Shown here one piece after another: positions 41,638-49,825 of a stretch of DNA of 64,000 nucleotides. Location of the stretch: contig NZ_BNBE01000001.1 of assembly GCF_014654895.1 (NCBI RefSeq), positions 806,001-870,000 of the forward strand, in the 5' to 3' direction. The stretch is from Streptomyces filamentosus (GTDB taxonomy: Bacteria; Actinomycetota; Actinomycetes; Streptomycetales; Streptomycetaceae). A model generated the notes under the pieces. It did no database searches, was not told the DNA's origin, and saw nothing but the letters and a program-made list of their open reading frames with translations. The translations under genes were made by a program, and so were the position numbers. Positions within the stretch are counted from its first letter, which is position 1, and every line of letters starts with the position of its first letter.

Positions 41638-42264
41638 GTGACCCTCGGATTCGCTCCGCCCACCGCCTCGCTCGGCTCCAGCTCCGCTTCAGCGAGCCGT
41701 CTCGCCCGGATGATGGAGCCCGCCGACTGGGCCGCGGCCGGAATTCCCTTGCTGGGCAGCCCGCGTGAGGTCGTGAGCGGACTGCACTCCCGTCATCGCC
41801 CCCTGCCCACGACCGCGGTCGTGGCGGTGCTCGACCACGAGGAGCGGCTCACCGCCAGCGCCTCGTTCGTGCGCCGCCCCGGCCCCGTCGACGGCTGGGA
41901 GTTCCGGAACGCGCTCCTCGCCCATCTGCGGCGCGTGGTGCCGCACGACCTCCGGCGTCGCGCGCCCGTCCGGACGGCGGTGCTGCTGTACTGCCGGGAC
42001 GGGGACGAGCGGTGGACGGAGGAGGACGGGGCCTGGATGTGGGGGCTCCGTGACGCCTGCACGCTCCACGGACTGCGCTGCGGCGCGTACATCACCCTGA
42101 CCAAGGCCGGCTGGCAGGTCTTCGGCGAGGGCCGCGGAGGCCGCCGGCCGAGCTCGGATTCGGCACCGCTCGCGCTGGGCGAGCCGTCCACCGAACTCGG
42201 CCACCTCGTGCCGAGGACGGCGGGCGGCGCGGCCGAGCCCCTGCGCAGGGCCGCGGCGCGCTGA
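41638..42264 (+). CDS. Conserved hypothetical protein
   Basis: A 208-residue protein I do not recognise by function. The readable core (LDHEERLTASASFVRRPGPVDGWEFRNALLAHLRRVVPHDLRRR, then AVLLYCRDGDERWTEEDGAWMWGLRDACTLHGL) looks like a compact alpha/beta domain, with a disordered C-terminus. No signal or membrane segment. The GTG at 41638 follows AAGGGAGG. It lies downstream of recQ on the same strand, 227 bases away, so it probably has its own promoter. Confidence 0.75.
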   Translation: MTLGFAPPTASLGSSSASASRLARMMEPADWAAAGIPLLGSPREVVSGLHSRHRPLPTTAVVAVLDHEERLTASASFVRRPGPVDGWEFRNALLAHLRRVVPHDLRRRAPVRTAVLLYCRDGDERWTEEDGAWMWGLRDACTLHGLRCGAYITLTKAGWQVFGEGRGGRRPSSDSAPLALGEPSTELGHLVPRTAGGAAEPLRRAAAR

Positions 42265-42316
42265 ACCGCCCGGCCGCTCCGCCGGGCCGCTGCCGGTCCG
42301 GCGGAGACGCGACCGG

Positions 42317-42934
42317 TCAGACCCCGGCGCCGAGGACGGCGGTCACCTTCTGCGGGTCTCCGCAGACCACGAGCAGGGCACCCGCCCGGGACAGGGCGAG
42401 CGGCAGAACACGGGCGGCCGTCTCGTCGTCGCCGTTGACGGCCACGATCACCACGGGGCGGGCGGTGACCCGCTCCGCCGAGGCGGCGTCCGCGAAGAAC
42501 ACGTCCTCGGCGGTGTCCTGCTGGGCCCAGTAGGCGGCCTCGCCGAAGGACAGCTCGTGCGCGGCCCACGGGTGGCGCTCGCCGGTGGTGAGCACCAGGA
42601 CCTCGCCGGGCTGGCGACCGCTGTCCAGGAGCAGGTCGAGGGCCTCCTCGGCGGCGTCGAGGGCGCCGTCGGTGGAAGCCGGGATGAACTGGAGCTGTGC
42701 GCCGCCGGAACGATTCTCCTGGGTGTTCTTGGGCGCGGGGGGACCCGGGACGGGTCGCGGGGCCGGCGGTGCGGGGCGGGCCGGTCCGGGGCCCGGTCGA
42801 CCGGGACGCGGGGAGGCCGCCGAACGCGGGCCGGGGACGGGACGTGGGGTCGGCGCGGGACGGCCGGTGGCCGTGGTGGCGCTGGGACCCTGGGCGCTCT
42901 CGTGAATCTGAGGCTCCTCGGGAGGGAGAGGCAT
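42317..42934 (-). CDS. Proline-rich protein with an orphan SF1-helicase-2A-like domain
   Basis: A 205-residue protein. Residues 1-85 are a Pro/Gly/Arg-rich disordered tail. The remaining 120 residues resemble the second RecA-like domain of UvrD/NERD-type superfamily 1 helicases. GRQPGEVLVLTTGERHP precedes the motif IV area, then come DVFFADAASAERVTARPVVIVAVNG (motif V position, without the usual FKGLE) and LALSRAGALLVVCGDP (motif VI position with its arginine). No Walker A or B domain is present, so it cannot be a helicase alone. It sits between recQ and rnhB. Confidence 0.72.
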   Translation of the reverse strand: MPLPPEEPQIHESAQGPSATTATGRPAPTPRPVPGPRSAASPRPGRPGPGPARPAPPAPRPVPGPPAPKNTQENRSGGAQLQFIPASTDGALDAAEEALDLLLDSGRQPGEVLVLTTGERHPWAAHELSFGEAAYWAQQDTAEDVFFADAASAERVTARPVVIVAVNGDDETAARVLPLALSRAGALLVVCGDPQKVTAVLGAGV

Positions 42935-43040
42935 GGGTGGATGTCTATCAAATGCCGTTTCGGACGGCATCGTCGGGTGGGCGCACACGGGCGCCCCCGG
43001 TCCGGCGGGTCCTCGTCGTCGAGGTCCCGCGGCCGGAAGA

Positions 43041-43748
43041 TCAGAAGTCGAAGCCGAGTTGGCCCCCGCTCTCCAGCGCGGCCGCCTCTGCGGAGAGACG
43101 GACCTTCTTGAGGTGGCGCCATCGGGGCATGGCGTCCAGGTAGGACCAGGAGAGCCGGTGGTACGGGGTGGGGCCCAGCTCTTCGAGGGCGGCCTTGTGG
43201 ACGGGCGAAGGGTAGCCCGCGTTGGCCGCGAAGCCGTAGCCGGTGCAGTCGGGGCCCGCTTCCAGCTCCGCCATCATGGCGTCCCGTCGCACCTTGGCGA
43301 TCACGGAGGCCGCGGCGACGGCGATGCAGGACTGGTCGCCCTTGATCACCGTGCGCACCTGCCAGGGGCTGCCGAGGTAGTCGTGCTTGCCGTCGAGGAT
43401 GACCGCGTCCGGGCGCACCGGGAGCCCTTCGAGGGCCCGGACGGCCGCGAGGCGGAGCGCCGCGGTCATGCCGAGTTCGTCGATCTCCTCCGGGGACGCC
43501 TCGCCGAGCGCGTAGGCGGTGACCCAGCGCTCCAGCTCGGCGGCGAGGGCGGCGCGGCGCTTCGGGGCGATCAGCTTGGAGTCGGTCAGTCCCTCGGGGG
43601 GACGGCGCAGGCCGGTGACGGCCGCGCACACGGTGACGGGCCCGGCCCAGGCCCCGCGTCCGACCTCATCGACCCCGGCGACGGTTCTGGCGCCGGTGGT
43701 GGCCCGGAGCGACCGCTCGACGGTGTGAGTAGGGGGTTCGTACGGCAT
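43041..43748 (-). CDS. rnhB: Ribonuclease HII
   Basis: A 235-residue RNase HII that cuts RNA at RNA-DNA junctions and starts removal of misincorporated ribonucleotides. Asp27 and Glu28 lie in [16 protein letters not shown] in [13 protein letters not shown], the third acidic site in [10 protein letters not shown], and [11 protein letters not shown] and [26 protein letters not shown] are classical. The ATG at 43748 begins at the family start. The same frame is open far upstream without stop, but that part is not RNase HII. Confidence 0.95.
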   Translation of the reverse strand: MPYEPPTHTVERSLRATTGARTVAGVDEVGRGAWAGPVTVCAAVTGLRRPPEGLTDSKLIAPKRRAALAAELERWVTAYALGEASPEEIDELGMTAALRLAAVRALEGLPVRPDAVILDGKHDYLGSPWQVRTVIKGDQSCIAVAAASVIAKVRRDAMMAELEAGPDCTGYGFAANAGYPSPVHKAALEELGPTPYHRLSWSYLDAMPRWRHLKKVRLSAEAAALESGGQLGFDF

Positions 43749-43862
43749 GGCGCCTGACAGGTTACGCCGCCGGGTGCTGCGTGCGGTACCCGGATTCCCC
43801 TCGGGCGCCCCTCTCCCCCGTGACGGCCCCGGTCGGGCCGGTCCCGAACGTGCCGGCGACAC

Positions 43863-44215
43863 CATGATCCGGTCGACGGCATCGGCCGTCTCCCCGCCGT
43901 CCCGTTCGCTGCCGCACACCTTCGACCGGCACCTCGCGAGCGCGGTGACGACACCGAGGACAGGATCGTCGAGGGCTCCGGCACAAACCTCGCTCCACTC
44001 GATCCCGCGCTCCAGCACCTGTGCGAAGGGTCGCTTCGAGGGCCCGACGCCACCCCTCTCGATCAGGTCGCGGACGCGTCCGGCGGCCTCCTCGTCGCAC
44101 TCGCGAAGGACCGCGCCCGCACGGCGCCGCTCGGTCCCGCCGGGCGGCGGCCGGAGAGCGTGAAGTCGTCGTCGAGGTCTCCGCGTTGGAGCGAGGAGGG
44201 CCCACCGGCAGCGCT
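43863..44215 (-). pseudogene. Probable gene remnant upstream of rnhB
   Basis: Between rnhB and the ADP-ribosylglycohydrolase gene, two adjacent minus-strand frames show strong G/C-third-position bias and protein-like sequence. One reads [18 protein letters not shown] (about 44180-44125) and stops soon after. The other, shifted, reads [18 protein letters not shown] and later [20 protein letters not shown] (44102-43863), with no credible start and no stop before rnhB. The simplest reading is one small gene broken by a frameshift. I do not recognise the family. Confidence 0.4.
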
Positions 44216-44257
44216 CGGCGGAAAGGCCGGGGCCGCCGGCCCCGTGGCCTGACGCCC

Positions 44258-44297
44258 GAGACGGTCGCCCGGCCCGCGAGGGCCGGGCGACCGTCTC
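44258..44297 (-). terminator. 18-bp perfect hairpin after ADP-ribosylglycohydrolase gene
   Basis: GAGACGGTCGCCCGGCCC and its exact complement flank a GCGA loop, three bases beyond the stop region of the minus-strand gene ending at 44300. Confidence 0.9.
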
Positions 44298-44299
44298 GT

Positions 44300-45214
44300 T
44301 CAGCCCCGGACCGTGTCCTGCGGCACCCAGGCGGGGAGGGCCTCGGTCCGGTCCAGCCAGTCGGCCGGCGGTGCTCCGGCGGCCGAGGAGGCCACCACGC
44401 CGCCCGCGATGGCGCAGGTCGTGTCGACGTCCCCGCCGACCTGGGCCGTCGTCCAGAACGTCGTCTCGAAGTCGCCCAGGGCGCGGGCGGCCGACCACAG
44501 GGCGAACGGGACCGTGTCGTGGGCGCTGGTTCGCCGGCCGCTCCCGAGCACGGCGGCGACCGTCCCGGCGTCGCCGTAGTCCAGCATGTCGCGGGCTCGG
44601 CGCAGCCCCGCGCCGACCGCGCTGCGCGGGACCAGGGCGACGACCCCGTCGAGCAGTGCCTCGGGCGTGGGCGGACCGGCCGGGTCGGCGGCGAGGGCGG
44701 CCGCGGCGGCGACGGCCATCGCACCGACCACGGCCTCGCGGTGCTGGTGGGTGGGGTAGGCGGAGATCTCGGCCTGGTGCGTGGCCTGCTCGGGATCGTC
44801 GGCGTACCAGGCGCCGAGGGGGGCGATCCGCATCGCGGCGCCGTTGCCCCAGGAGCCCTGCCCGTTGAAGAGCGCGGCGGACAGTTCGCGCCAGTCGCCG
44901 CCCTCCCTGATCAGCCGGAGCATCCGGTTGACCGCGGGGCCGTAGCCCCGGTCGAAGTCGTGGTGTTCGGCGAAGGAGGCGGCCAGGGCGTCCTGGTCGA
45001 TGCGGTCGTGGCGGGCGAGGACGGCCAGGACGGAGCAGGCCATCTCCGTGTCGTCGGTCCACTGCCAGGAACCGGGCGGCAGTTCACGCCGCTTCAGCAG
45101 GGGATGGTGCGCGGGGACGAAGAACTGGGAGCCCAGTGCGTCCCCCACGGCCAGTCCGCGCAGACTGGCGAGGGCGCGGTCGAAGCGCCGGTCGATTGAG
45201 GAGTCAGCGGTCAT
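44300..45214 (-). CDS. ADP-ribosylglycohydrolase family protein (DraG-like)
   Basis: A 304-residue all-helical enzyme that would remove ADP-ribose from proteins or nucleic acids. The dinuclear Mg/Mn site residues are visible: TDDTE at 53-57 after [10 protein letters not shown], and [15 protein letters not shown] near 262. Asn/Gly-rich [14 protein letters not shown] is the usual substrate loop. The ATG at 45214 is the natural start. It lies 340 bases downstream of the histidine phosphatase gene's end on the same strand order and ends in a perfect hairpin. Confidence 0.9.
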   Translation of the reverse strand: MTADSSIDRRFDRALASLRGLAVGDALGSQFFVPAHHPLLKRRELPPGSWQWTDDTEMACSVLAVLARHDRIDQDALAASFAEHHDFDRGYGPAVNRMLRLIREGGDWRELSAALFNGQGSWGNGAAMRIAPLGAWYADDPEQATHQAEISAYPTHQHREAVVGAMAVAAAAALAADPAGPPTPEALLDGVVALVPRSAVGAGLRRARDMLDYGDAGTVAAVLGSGRRTSAHDTVPFALWSAARALGDFETTFWTTAQVGGDVDTTCAIAGGVVASSAAGAPPADWLDRTEALPAWVPQDTVRG

Positions 45215-45226
45215 CGGTGCGCCACT

Positions 45227-45886
45227 CTATCCGGTGGGGCCGTAGGGCTCCGGGGTACACCAGCGTTCGAACGGGCGGTCCAGCCGGTAGCGCCCGTCCT
45301 CCCCGAGCAGCAGGATCCGGGTCTCCGCGTTGCCCGGGTTCGACAGCGACTCGAATTCGGCCACGCTCCAGTGGAACCACCGCATGCAGAAGAGACGCAT
45401 GGTCAGCCCGTGGGTGACCAGCAGGACGTTCGGCGGATGGTCGGGGGCCTCGAAGCTGCGGTAGAGGCTCTCCAGGAAGGCCCCCACCCGGTCGTAGACG
45501 TCGGCCCCCGACTCCCCCTGCGCGAAGCGGTAGAAGAAGTGCCCGTACGCGTCCCGGTAGACCTTCTGGAGCCGTACGTCCTCCCGGTCCTGCCAGTTGC
45601 CCCAGTCCTGTTCCCGCAGGCGTGGTTCCTCCCGGATCCTGACCTGCCCCCGCGGAAGCCGGAAGGCCTGGAGGGTCTCGTGGGTGCGGCGGTAGGGCGA
45701 GACGTACGCGCTGACCGCCTCGTCGCCGAAGAGCTCCCTCAGCCGCTCCCCCGTCTCCTCCGCCTGCCGCCGTCCGGTCGCGGTGAGCCGGAGGGCATGG
45801 TCGGGCTCCCGTTCGTACACGGTGTCGTCGACATTGCCTTCGGACTCTCCGTGCCGTACGAGAACGATGCGCCGCGGTCGTGCCAT
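45227..45886 (-). CDS. Histidine phosphatase family protein
   Basis: A 219-residue phosphoglycerate-mutase-like phosphatase. The phospho-histidine motif LVRHGESEGN is at residues 9-18, the substrate arginine segment YVSPYRRTHET follows, and the second histidine is in LLVTHGLTMRL. Substrate unknown. The gene stops 13 bases before the ADP-ribosylglycohydrolase start, so the two form an operon read leftward. Confidence 0.92.
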   Translation of the reverse strand: MARPRRIVLVRHGESEGNVDDTVYEREPDHALRLTATGRRQAEETGERLRELFGDEAVSAYVSPYRRTHETLQAFRLPRGQVRIREEPRLREQDWGNWQDREDVRLQKVYRDAYGHFFYRFAQGESGADVYDRVGAFLESLYRSFEAPDHPPNVLLVTHGLTMRLFCMRWFHWSVAEFESLSNPGNAETRILLLGEDGRYRLDRPFERWCTPEPYGPTG

Positions 45887-45919
45887 GCTCCGACCCTAGA
45901 GGGAGACGCCCCGTTCGGC

Positions 45920-47536
45920 TCAGTCGAGGAGGCGGCCGGAGTCCATCCGGCGTATCCGGCCGGTGAACCGGCGGCGCAGTTCACGGTCGTGCGAGACCAC
46001 CACGAGGGCTCCCGGCCACTCCTCCAGGGCCTGTTCCAGCTCCTCGACCAGGCCGAGCGCGAGGTGGTTGGCCGGTTCGTCGAGGAGCAGCAGGTCGGCG
46101 GGGCGGGCGAGCAGCCGGGCCAGGGCGAGCCTGCGCAGCTGTCCCGCGGAGAGCGCGCCCACGGGCACGGTGAGTTCGGCCGACCGGAACAGGCCGTAGG
46201 ACAGCAGCCGTTCGGCCAGTCCGTCCTCGTCGAGGCCGAGTCCGAGGTCGCGGCCGTAGGCGGTGAGCAGGGGTTCGGCGGGCCGCCGGACGGTGATCTC
46301 CTGGGCCAAGAGGCCGGTCCTGCCCCGGCGCCGCACCGTCCCCGTGTCGGGCGCGAGCTCGCCTGCCATGACGCGCAGCAGGGTGGACTTGCCCGCCCCG
46401 TTGCCCCCGTGGACGAGGAGCCGTTCGCCCGCGCCGAGGGCGAGGGAGTCCACCGCGAGCCGGTCGCCGACCCGGATCCGGTCCAGGGCGAGCAGTTCGC
46501 CCCGGGCCGCGCCCGCCTCGGGGCGGGCGGTGAAGGCGAGGGGCGGCGCGGGCTCGGACACCGGGTCCTCCTCCAGCCGCCGCAGTCGCTCCCGGGCGTT
46601 GCGGACGCGCCCGGAGACGGACGCCTGCACGCGTCCGGCGGCCCGGTCGTAGGCCATCTTGTTGTTGTCCTTCATGGGGCGGCCCGCGGCGACTCCGTGG
46701 GCGGCGCCCTCCGCGTACGCCTCCAGGCGCTCGGTCTCGGCGCGCCATTCCTCGTACTCCTGCTGGCGCCTTCGGCGTGTGGCCTCGCGGGCGGCGCGGA
46801 AGCCGGCGTACCCCTCGCCGTGCCGGACGAGGGCCCGCCGGTCGGTGTCGACCTCGACGAGGGCGGTGGTGACGCGCTCCAGGAAGACGCGGTCGTGGGA
46901 GACGGCCACGACGGTCCCCCGATGGCCGCGGAGGGCGCCCTCCAGCCAGTCGAGCGCCGTGGCGTCGAGGTGGTTGGTGGGTTCGTCGAGCAGGAGCACC
47001 TCGGGTGCGGCGGTGAGGGCGCAGGCGATGCCGAGCCGGGCCTGCTCCCCGCCGGAGAGGGTGCCGAGCCGGCGGTCGCGGGGGATGTGCGCGATCCCGA
47101 GGGCGTGGAGCGCCTTGTCGGCGCGGGCGTCGGCCTCGTATCCCCCGCGCAGTTCGTAGGCGGTGAGCAGGTCTCCGTACGCGGCGAGGTCGTCGGCCGC
47201 GCCGTCCGCCAGGCGGGCCTCGAGGGCGCGCAGCCGGTCCTCCATGGCGCGGAACTCGGCCAGGGCGGCGTCGACGGCGTCGGCCACCGTGTCCTCGGGC
47301 GGCAGGTCGGGGGTCTGGCGGAGCAGGCGCAGACCCCCGTCGGTCAGGGTGGTGACCCGGCCCTCGTCCGGGGTGGCCGCGCCGGCCAGCAGGTGGAGGA
47401 GCGTGGACTTGCCCGCGCCGTTCTCTCCCACGATCCCGACCCGTTCGCCAGGACGCACGGTGAGCGAGACGCGGTCGAGGAGCGTCCGCTCCCCTCGGGA
47501 GACGGTCACGTCGTGGAGCGAGATCTGTGCGGGCAC
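45920..47536 (-). CDS. ABC-F ATPase (antibiotic-resistance/ribosome-protection type)
   Basis: A 538-residue soluble protein with two ABC domains. The first has Walker A GENGAGKST (37-45), signature LSGGEQARL and LLLDEPTNHLD. The second has GGNGAGKST, LSAGQLRRL and LLLDEPANHL. A charged linker with KMAYDRAAGRVQASVSGRVRNARERL joins them. There are no membrane segments. This fits the ARE group (TlrC, OleB, CarA relatives) that dislodges ribosome-bound macrolides and similar drugs. GTG 47536 has GGAGG four bases upstream. It is divergent from a TetR gene across a perfect operator, so it is likely drug-inducible. Confidence 0.9.
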   Translation of the reverse strand: MPAQISLHDVTVSRGERTLLDRVSLTVRPGERVGIVGENGAGKSTLLHLLAGAATPDEGRVTTLTDGGLRLLRQTPDLPPEDTVADAVDAALAEFRAMEDRLRALEARLADGAADDLAAYGDLLTAYELRGGYEADARADKALHALGIAHIPRDRRLGTLSGGEQARLGIACALTAAPEVLLLDEPTNHLDATALDWLEGALRGHRGTVVAVSHDRVFLERVTTALVEVDTDRRALVRHGEGYAGFRAAREATRRRRQQEYEEWRAETERLEAYAEGAAHGVAAGRPMKDNNKMAYDRAAGRVQASVSGRVRNARERLRRLEEDPVSEPAPPLAFTARPEAGAARGELLALDRIRVGDRLAVDSLALGAGERLLVHGGNGAGKSTLLRVMAGELAPDTGTVRRRGRTGLLAQEITVRRPAEPLLTAYGRDLGLGLDEDGLAERLLSYGLFRSAELTVPVGALSAGQLRRLALARLLARPADLLLLDEPANHLALGLVEELEQALEEWPGALVVVSHDRELRRRFTGRIRRMDSGRLLD

Positions 47537-47581
47537 GGCACCTCCGGGAGCATCGGCAAACGCAACCCTTGTCGCGTTAAC

Positions 47582-47600
47582 CCGAGTGTGGCACACTCGG
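47582..47600. promoter_or_regulatory. Operator CCGAGTGT-GGC-ACACTCGG
   Basis: A perfect 8-3-8 palindrome 46 bases before the ABC-F start and 27 before the TetR start. It overlaps the likely -10 of the ABC-F promoter (TTGCGT and CACACT, 18 bases apart on the minus strand). GCGTTA and TAACGC flank it symmetrically. Confidence 0.78.
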
Positions 47601-47626
47601 AACCACTAACGCAACGGGAGTAGCAA

Positions 47627-48289
47627 TTGAACGACTCGATCGAGGCCCCCGCGCCCGGCAGCAGACGGCCCGGCGGCCGCACCGCCCGCACCCGGGCCGC
47701 GGTCCGCGACGCCGTCCTCACCGGACTGGCGGAACACGGCTACCCCGCCCTGACCGTGGAGTACGTGGCGGAGCACTCGGGCGTGCACAAGACGACGCTC
47801 TACCGCCGCTGGGGCGACGTCGAGGGCATGGTGGCCGACGCCCTCGACCTCGCCGGGGAGGACGCCTGGACCGCCCCGGACACCGGGAGCCTCGCCGGTG
47901 ACCTGCGGGCCCTCGCCCGGGAGGTCGTCGAGGGGTTCGGGGATCCGGTCCGCGCCGCGGCGCCCACGGCCTTCGTCGGGGCGGCCTTCCAGTCACCGCG
48001 CGCCGCCGAGGCCCTGCACTCCTTCTACGGCGAGCGGTTCCGCCGCTGCGAGGAGGTCGTGGCCCGGGCCGTCGCCCGGGGAGAGGCATCCGCGGCCACG
48101 GACGCCGGCGCGGTGGTCCGGGCGGTGTCCGCCCCGCTCTTCCTCCGGCTCTTCGTCACGCGCGAACCCGTCGACGGCGCCCTGGCCGACCAGGCCGCGG
48201 ACGCGGTCCTGGCGGCCGTGGCGGCGGGCGTCTACACCGGACGCGACGAAGCGGCGGACGGCACCGGCCGCGCCTCCGCCGAGGGGTGA
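47627..48289 (+). CDS. TetR-family repressor beside ABC-F gene
   Basis: A 220-residue regulator. The HTH spans about residues 20-65 (GYPALTVEYVAEHSGVHKTTLYRRWGDVEGMV). The C-terminal domain has the TetR_C_16-like AFVGAAFQSPRAAEALHSFYGERFRRCEEVV. The start is a TTG at 47627 with GGGAG just upstream. The divergent ABC-F gene and the palindrome between them point to local repression released by an antibiotic or metabolite. Confidence 0.88.
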   Translation: MNDSIEAPAPGSRRPGGRTARTRAAVRDAVLTGLAEHGYPALTVEYVAEHSGVHKTTLYRRWGDVEGMVADALDLAGEDAWTAPDTGSLAGDLRALAREVVEGFGDPVRAAAPTAFVGAAFQSPRAAEALHSFYGERFRRCEEVVARAVARGEASAATDAGAVVRAVSAPLFLRLFVTREPVDGALADQAADAVLAAVAAGVYTGRDEAADGTGRASAEG

Positions 48290-48293
48290 ACGC

Positions 48294-48899
48294 TCAGACG
48301 GTCCAGGTGGGTTCGAGCCGCACGACGTCACCCGTCAGGGCGGCCACGTCGGCCTCGGTCTGCGCCCGCAGGCCGAGGCGCTCCACCCGCTCCTCGCGGT
48401 ACTTCCCGTGCTCCGCGGCGGAGTTCCAGAGCGAGAGGACCAGGAACTCGTGGCCGGGAGCCTCGCCGAACAGCCCCCGCAGCATGCCCGGCGACCCCGC
48501 CATCGCCGGGTTCCACACCTTCTCCTGCATCAGCGCGAAGTGCTCCACGCGCTCTTCGTGGACGCGGCAGTGCGCCACCCGCGCCACGTCCGCGTCGGCG
48601 AACTTCGGCTCGAAGCCCGTCTTCACGTCGAAGCGGTGGTCGAAGAGTTTGACCTGCATGTCCTTGTACGTACCGGACTGCGCGGCGGCCAGCCGGTCGT
48701 GCGAGCGGGCCATGAAGGAGTCGTAGAAGGCCCTGCTCTCCCAGAAGGCGAAGACGTGCGCGATCTCGGGACGGGCCCGGCTCCAGCCGCCGCCCTGCCC
48801 CCGGAAACCCGGCTCACCGAGCAGTCCCGCCCACTTCCGTTGCCCCCGCTCGAAACCTCGACGGTCCACGACGGCGCAGCGAATCCACTTGACCAGCAC
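48294..48899 (-). CDS. DUF4937/YdbC-like protein
   Basis: A 201-residue protein of two ferredoxin-like halves. The N-terminal half (MLVKWIRCAVVDRRGFERGQRKWAGLLGEPGF) continues to HVFAFWESRAFYDSFMA, a DUF4937 hallmark. The second half (VHEERVEHFALMQEKVW...) repeats the dimeric alpha-beta-barrel fold. Function unknown, perhaps a small oxygenase-like or heme-binding fold. The GTG at 48899 starts the conserved region directly. It is convergent with the TetR gene, four bases apart. Confidence 0.85.
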   Translation of the reverse strand: MLVKWIRCAVVDRRGFERGQRKWAGLLGEPGFRGQGGGWSRARPEIAHVFAFWESRAFYDSFMARSHDRLAAAQSGTYKDMQVKLFDHRFDVKTGFEPKFADADVARVAHCRVHEERVEHFALMQEKVWNPAMAGSPGMLRGLFGEAPGHEFLVLSLWNSAAEHGKYREERVERLGLRAQTEADVAALTGDVVRLEPTWTV

Positions 48900-49141
48900 C
48901 GCGCCATCGTACGGGTCGGGAGAGCGCCCCGGCAGACCGTCGCCACAGATGGGCGACGGGGGGTGAGGGCCCGTCAGGCACCCGTTCTTTTCACGCCAGT
49001 CGGGCGTCGACTTCCGGCTCGTCCCGGCTCAGGGACCCCGCTCGAACAGCTCCTCGACCCCAACTGTCGTACCCCCGTGACACCATGAAGAAGGATCCGG
49101 GGCGACGGATCGTCACGGGGAGACGGGAAAAGGGGAGCGAC

Positions 49142-49672
49142 GTGAGCGGACTCAACAAGGGCGTCGGCAAGGTCGAGGTGGCGCTCAAGTGGGATCCCGC
49201 GCCGGCGGGCGCGCCGGCGCACGACCTGGATCTCGTCGCCGCCGTCTACACCTCCGAGGACCCCCACGGCACTCCCGCCCAGCTGGTCCACTTCGGCAGC
49301 CGCTCCCCCGACGGGACGATCACCCTCCACCGCGACAGCCGTACGGGGCAGGGCTTCGGGTACGACGAGGCGATGACCCTCGAACTGGACCGGCTGGCAC
49401 CGCGGTACGTCCGCGTGGTGGTGGGCGTGGCGATACAGCAGGGCGGTGGCCGGATCGTCTTCGGCCGGATAGCCGAGACCTCCGTCCGCGTCAGCGAGGG
49501 CTACACGGAGCTGCTGACCGACGACTTCTCCGGCGCGGCCGAGGCCACCGCGGCGACCGTCGTCGAGTTCGTCCGCGACGGCTCCTCGGGCTGGACCTTC
49601 CGTCCCCTGCCGCAGGGCTTCGACGCGGACCCGCAGACCTTCGGCGCGCTCATGGGCGCGGCCCGCGGCTGA
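49142..49672 (+). CDS. TerD-family calcium-binding stress protein
   Basis: A 176-residue TerD-like protein. It begins GLNKGVGKVEVALKWDP, and its calcium-site region is HDLDLVAAVY, followed by VHFGSRSPDGTITLHRD. The DxD-type ligands and the GYDEAMTLELDRL segment are conserved, but it is slightly shorter than typical TerD (about 190). Streptomyces TerD proteins affect calcium homeostasis and differentiation. GTG 49142 follows GGGGAG; an in-frame start at 49085 would add a basic tail without similarity. It stands alone and ends in a perfect hairpin. Confidence 0.9.
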   Translation: MSGLNKGVGKVEVALKWDPAPAGAPAHDLDLVAAVYTSEDPHGTPAQLVHFGSRSPDGTITLHRDSRTGQGFGYDEAMTLELDRLAPRYVRVVVGVAIQQGGGRIVFGRIAETSVRVSEGYTELLTDDFSGAAEATAATVVEFVRDGSSGWTFRPLPQGFDADPQTFGALMGAARG

Positions 49673-49711
49673 TCCGCCGCCTTCCCCCCTCCGTCTCCTT
49701 TCCGGAACGGC

Positions 49712-49742
49712 GAAGGGGACCGACCCGTGGTCGGTCCCCTTC
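49712..49742. terminator. Bidirectional terminator terD / nrdJ
   Basis: GAAGGGGACCGACC and its exact complement flank a CGT loop; followed by TTCGTCT. It lies between convergent terD and nrdJ, 40 bases after the terD stop. Confidence 0.88.
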
Positions 49743-49825
49743 TTCGTCTGCTCCGTCACCGGCCTGTCGGCCGGTCACGGGGGTGGACTACGCCGGAGGC
49801 GGCTCCGGCGCGGTCCCCCTCCGGG

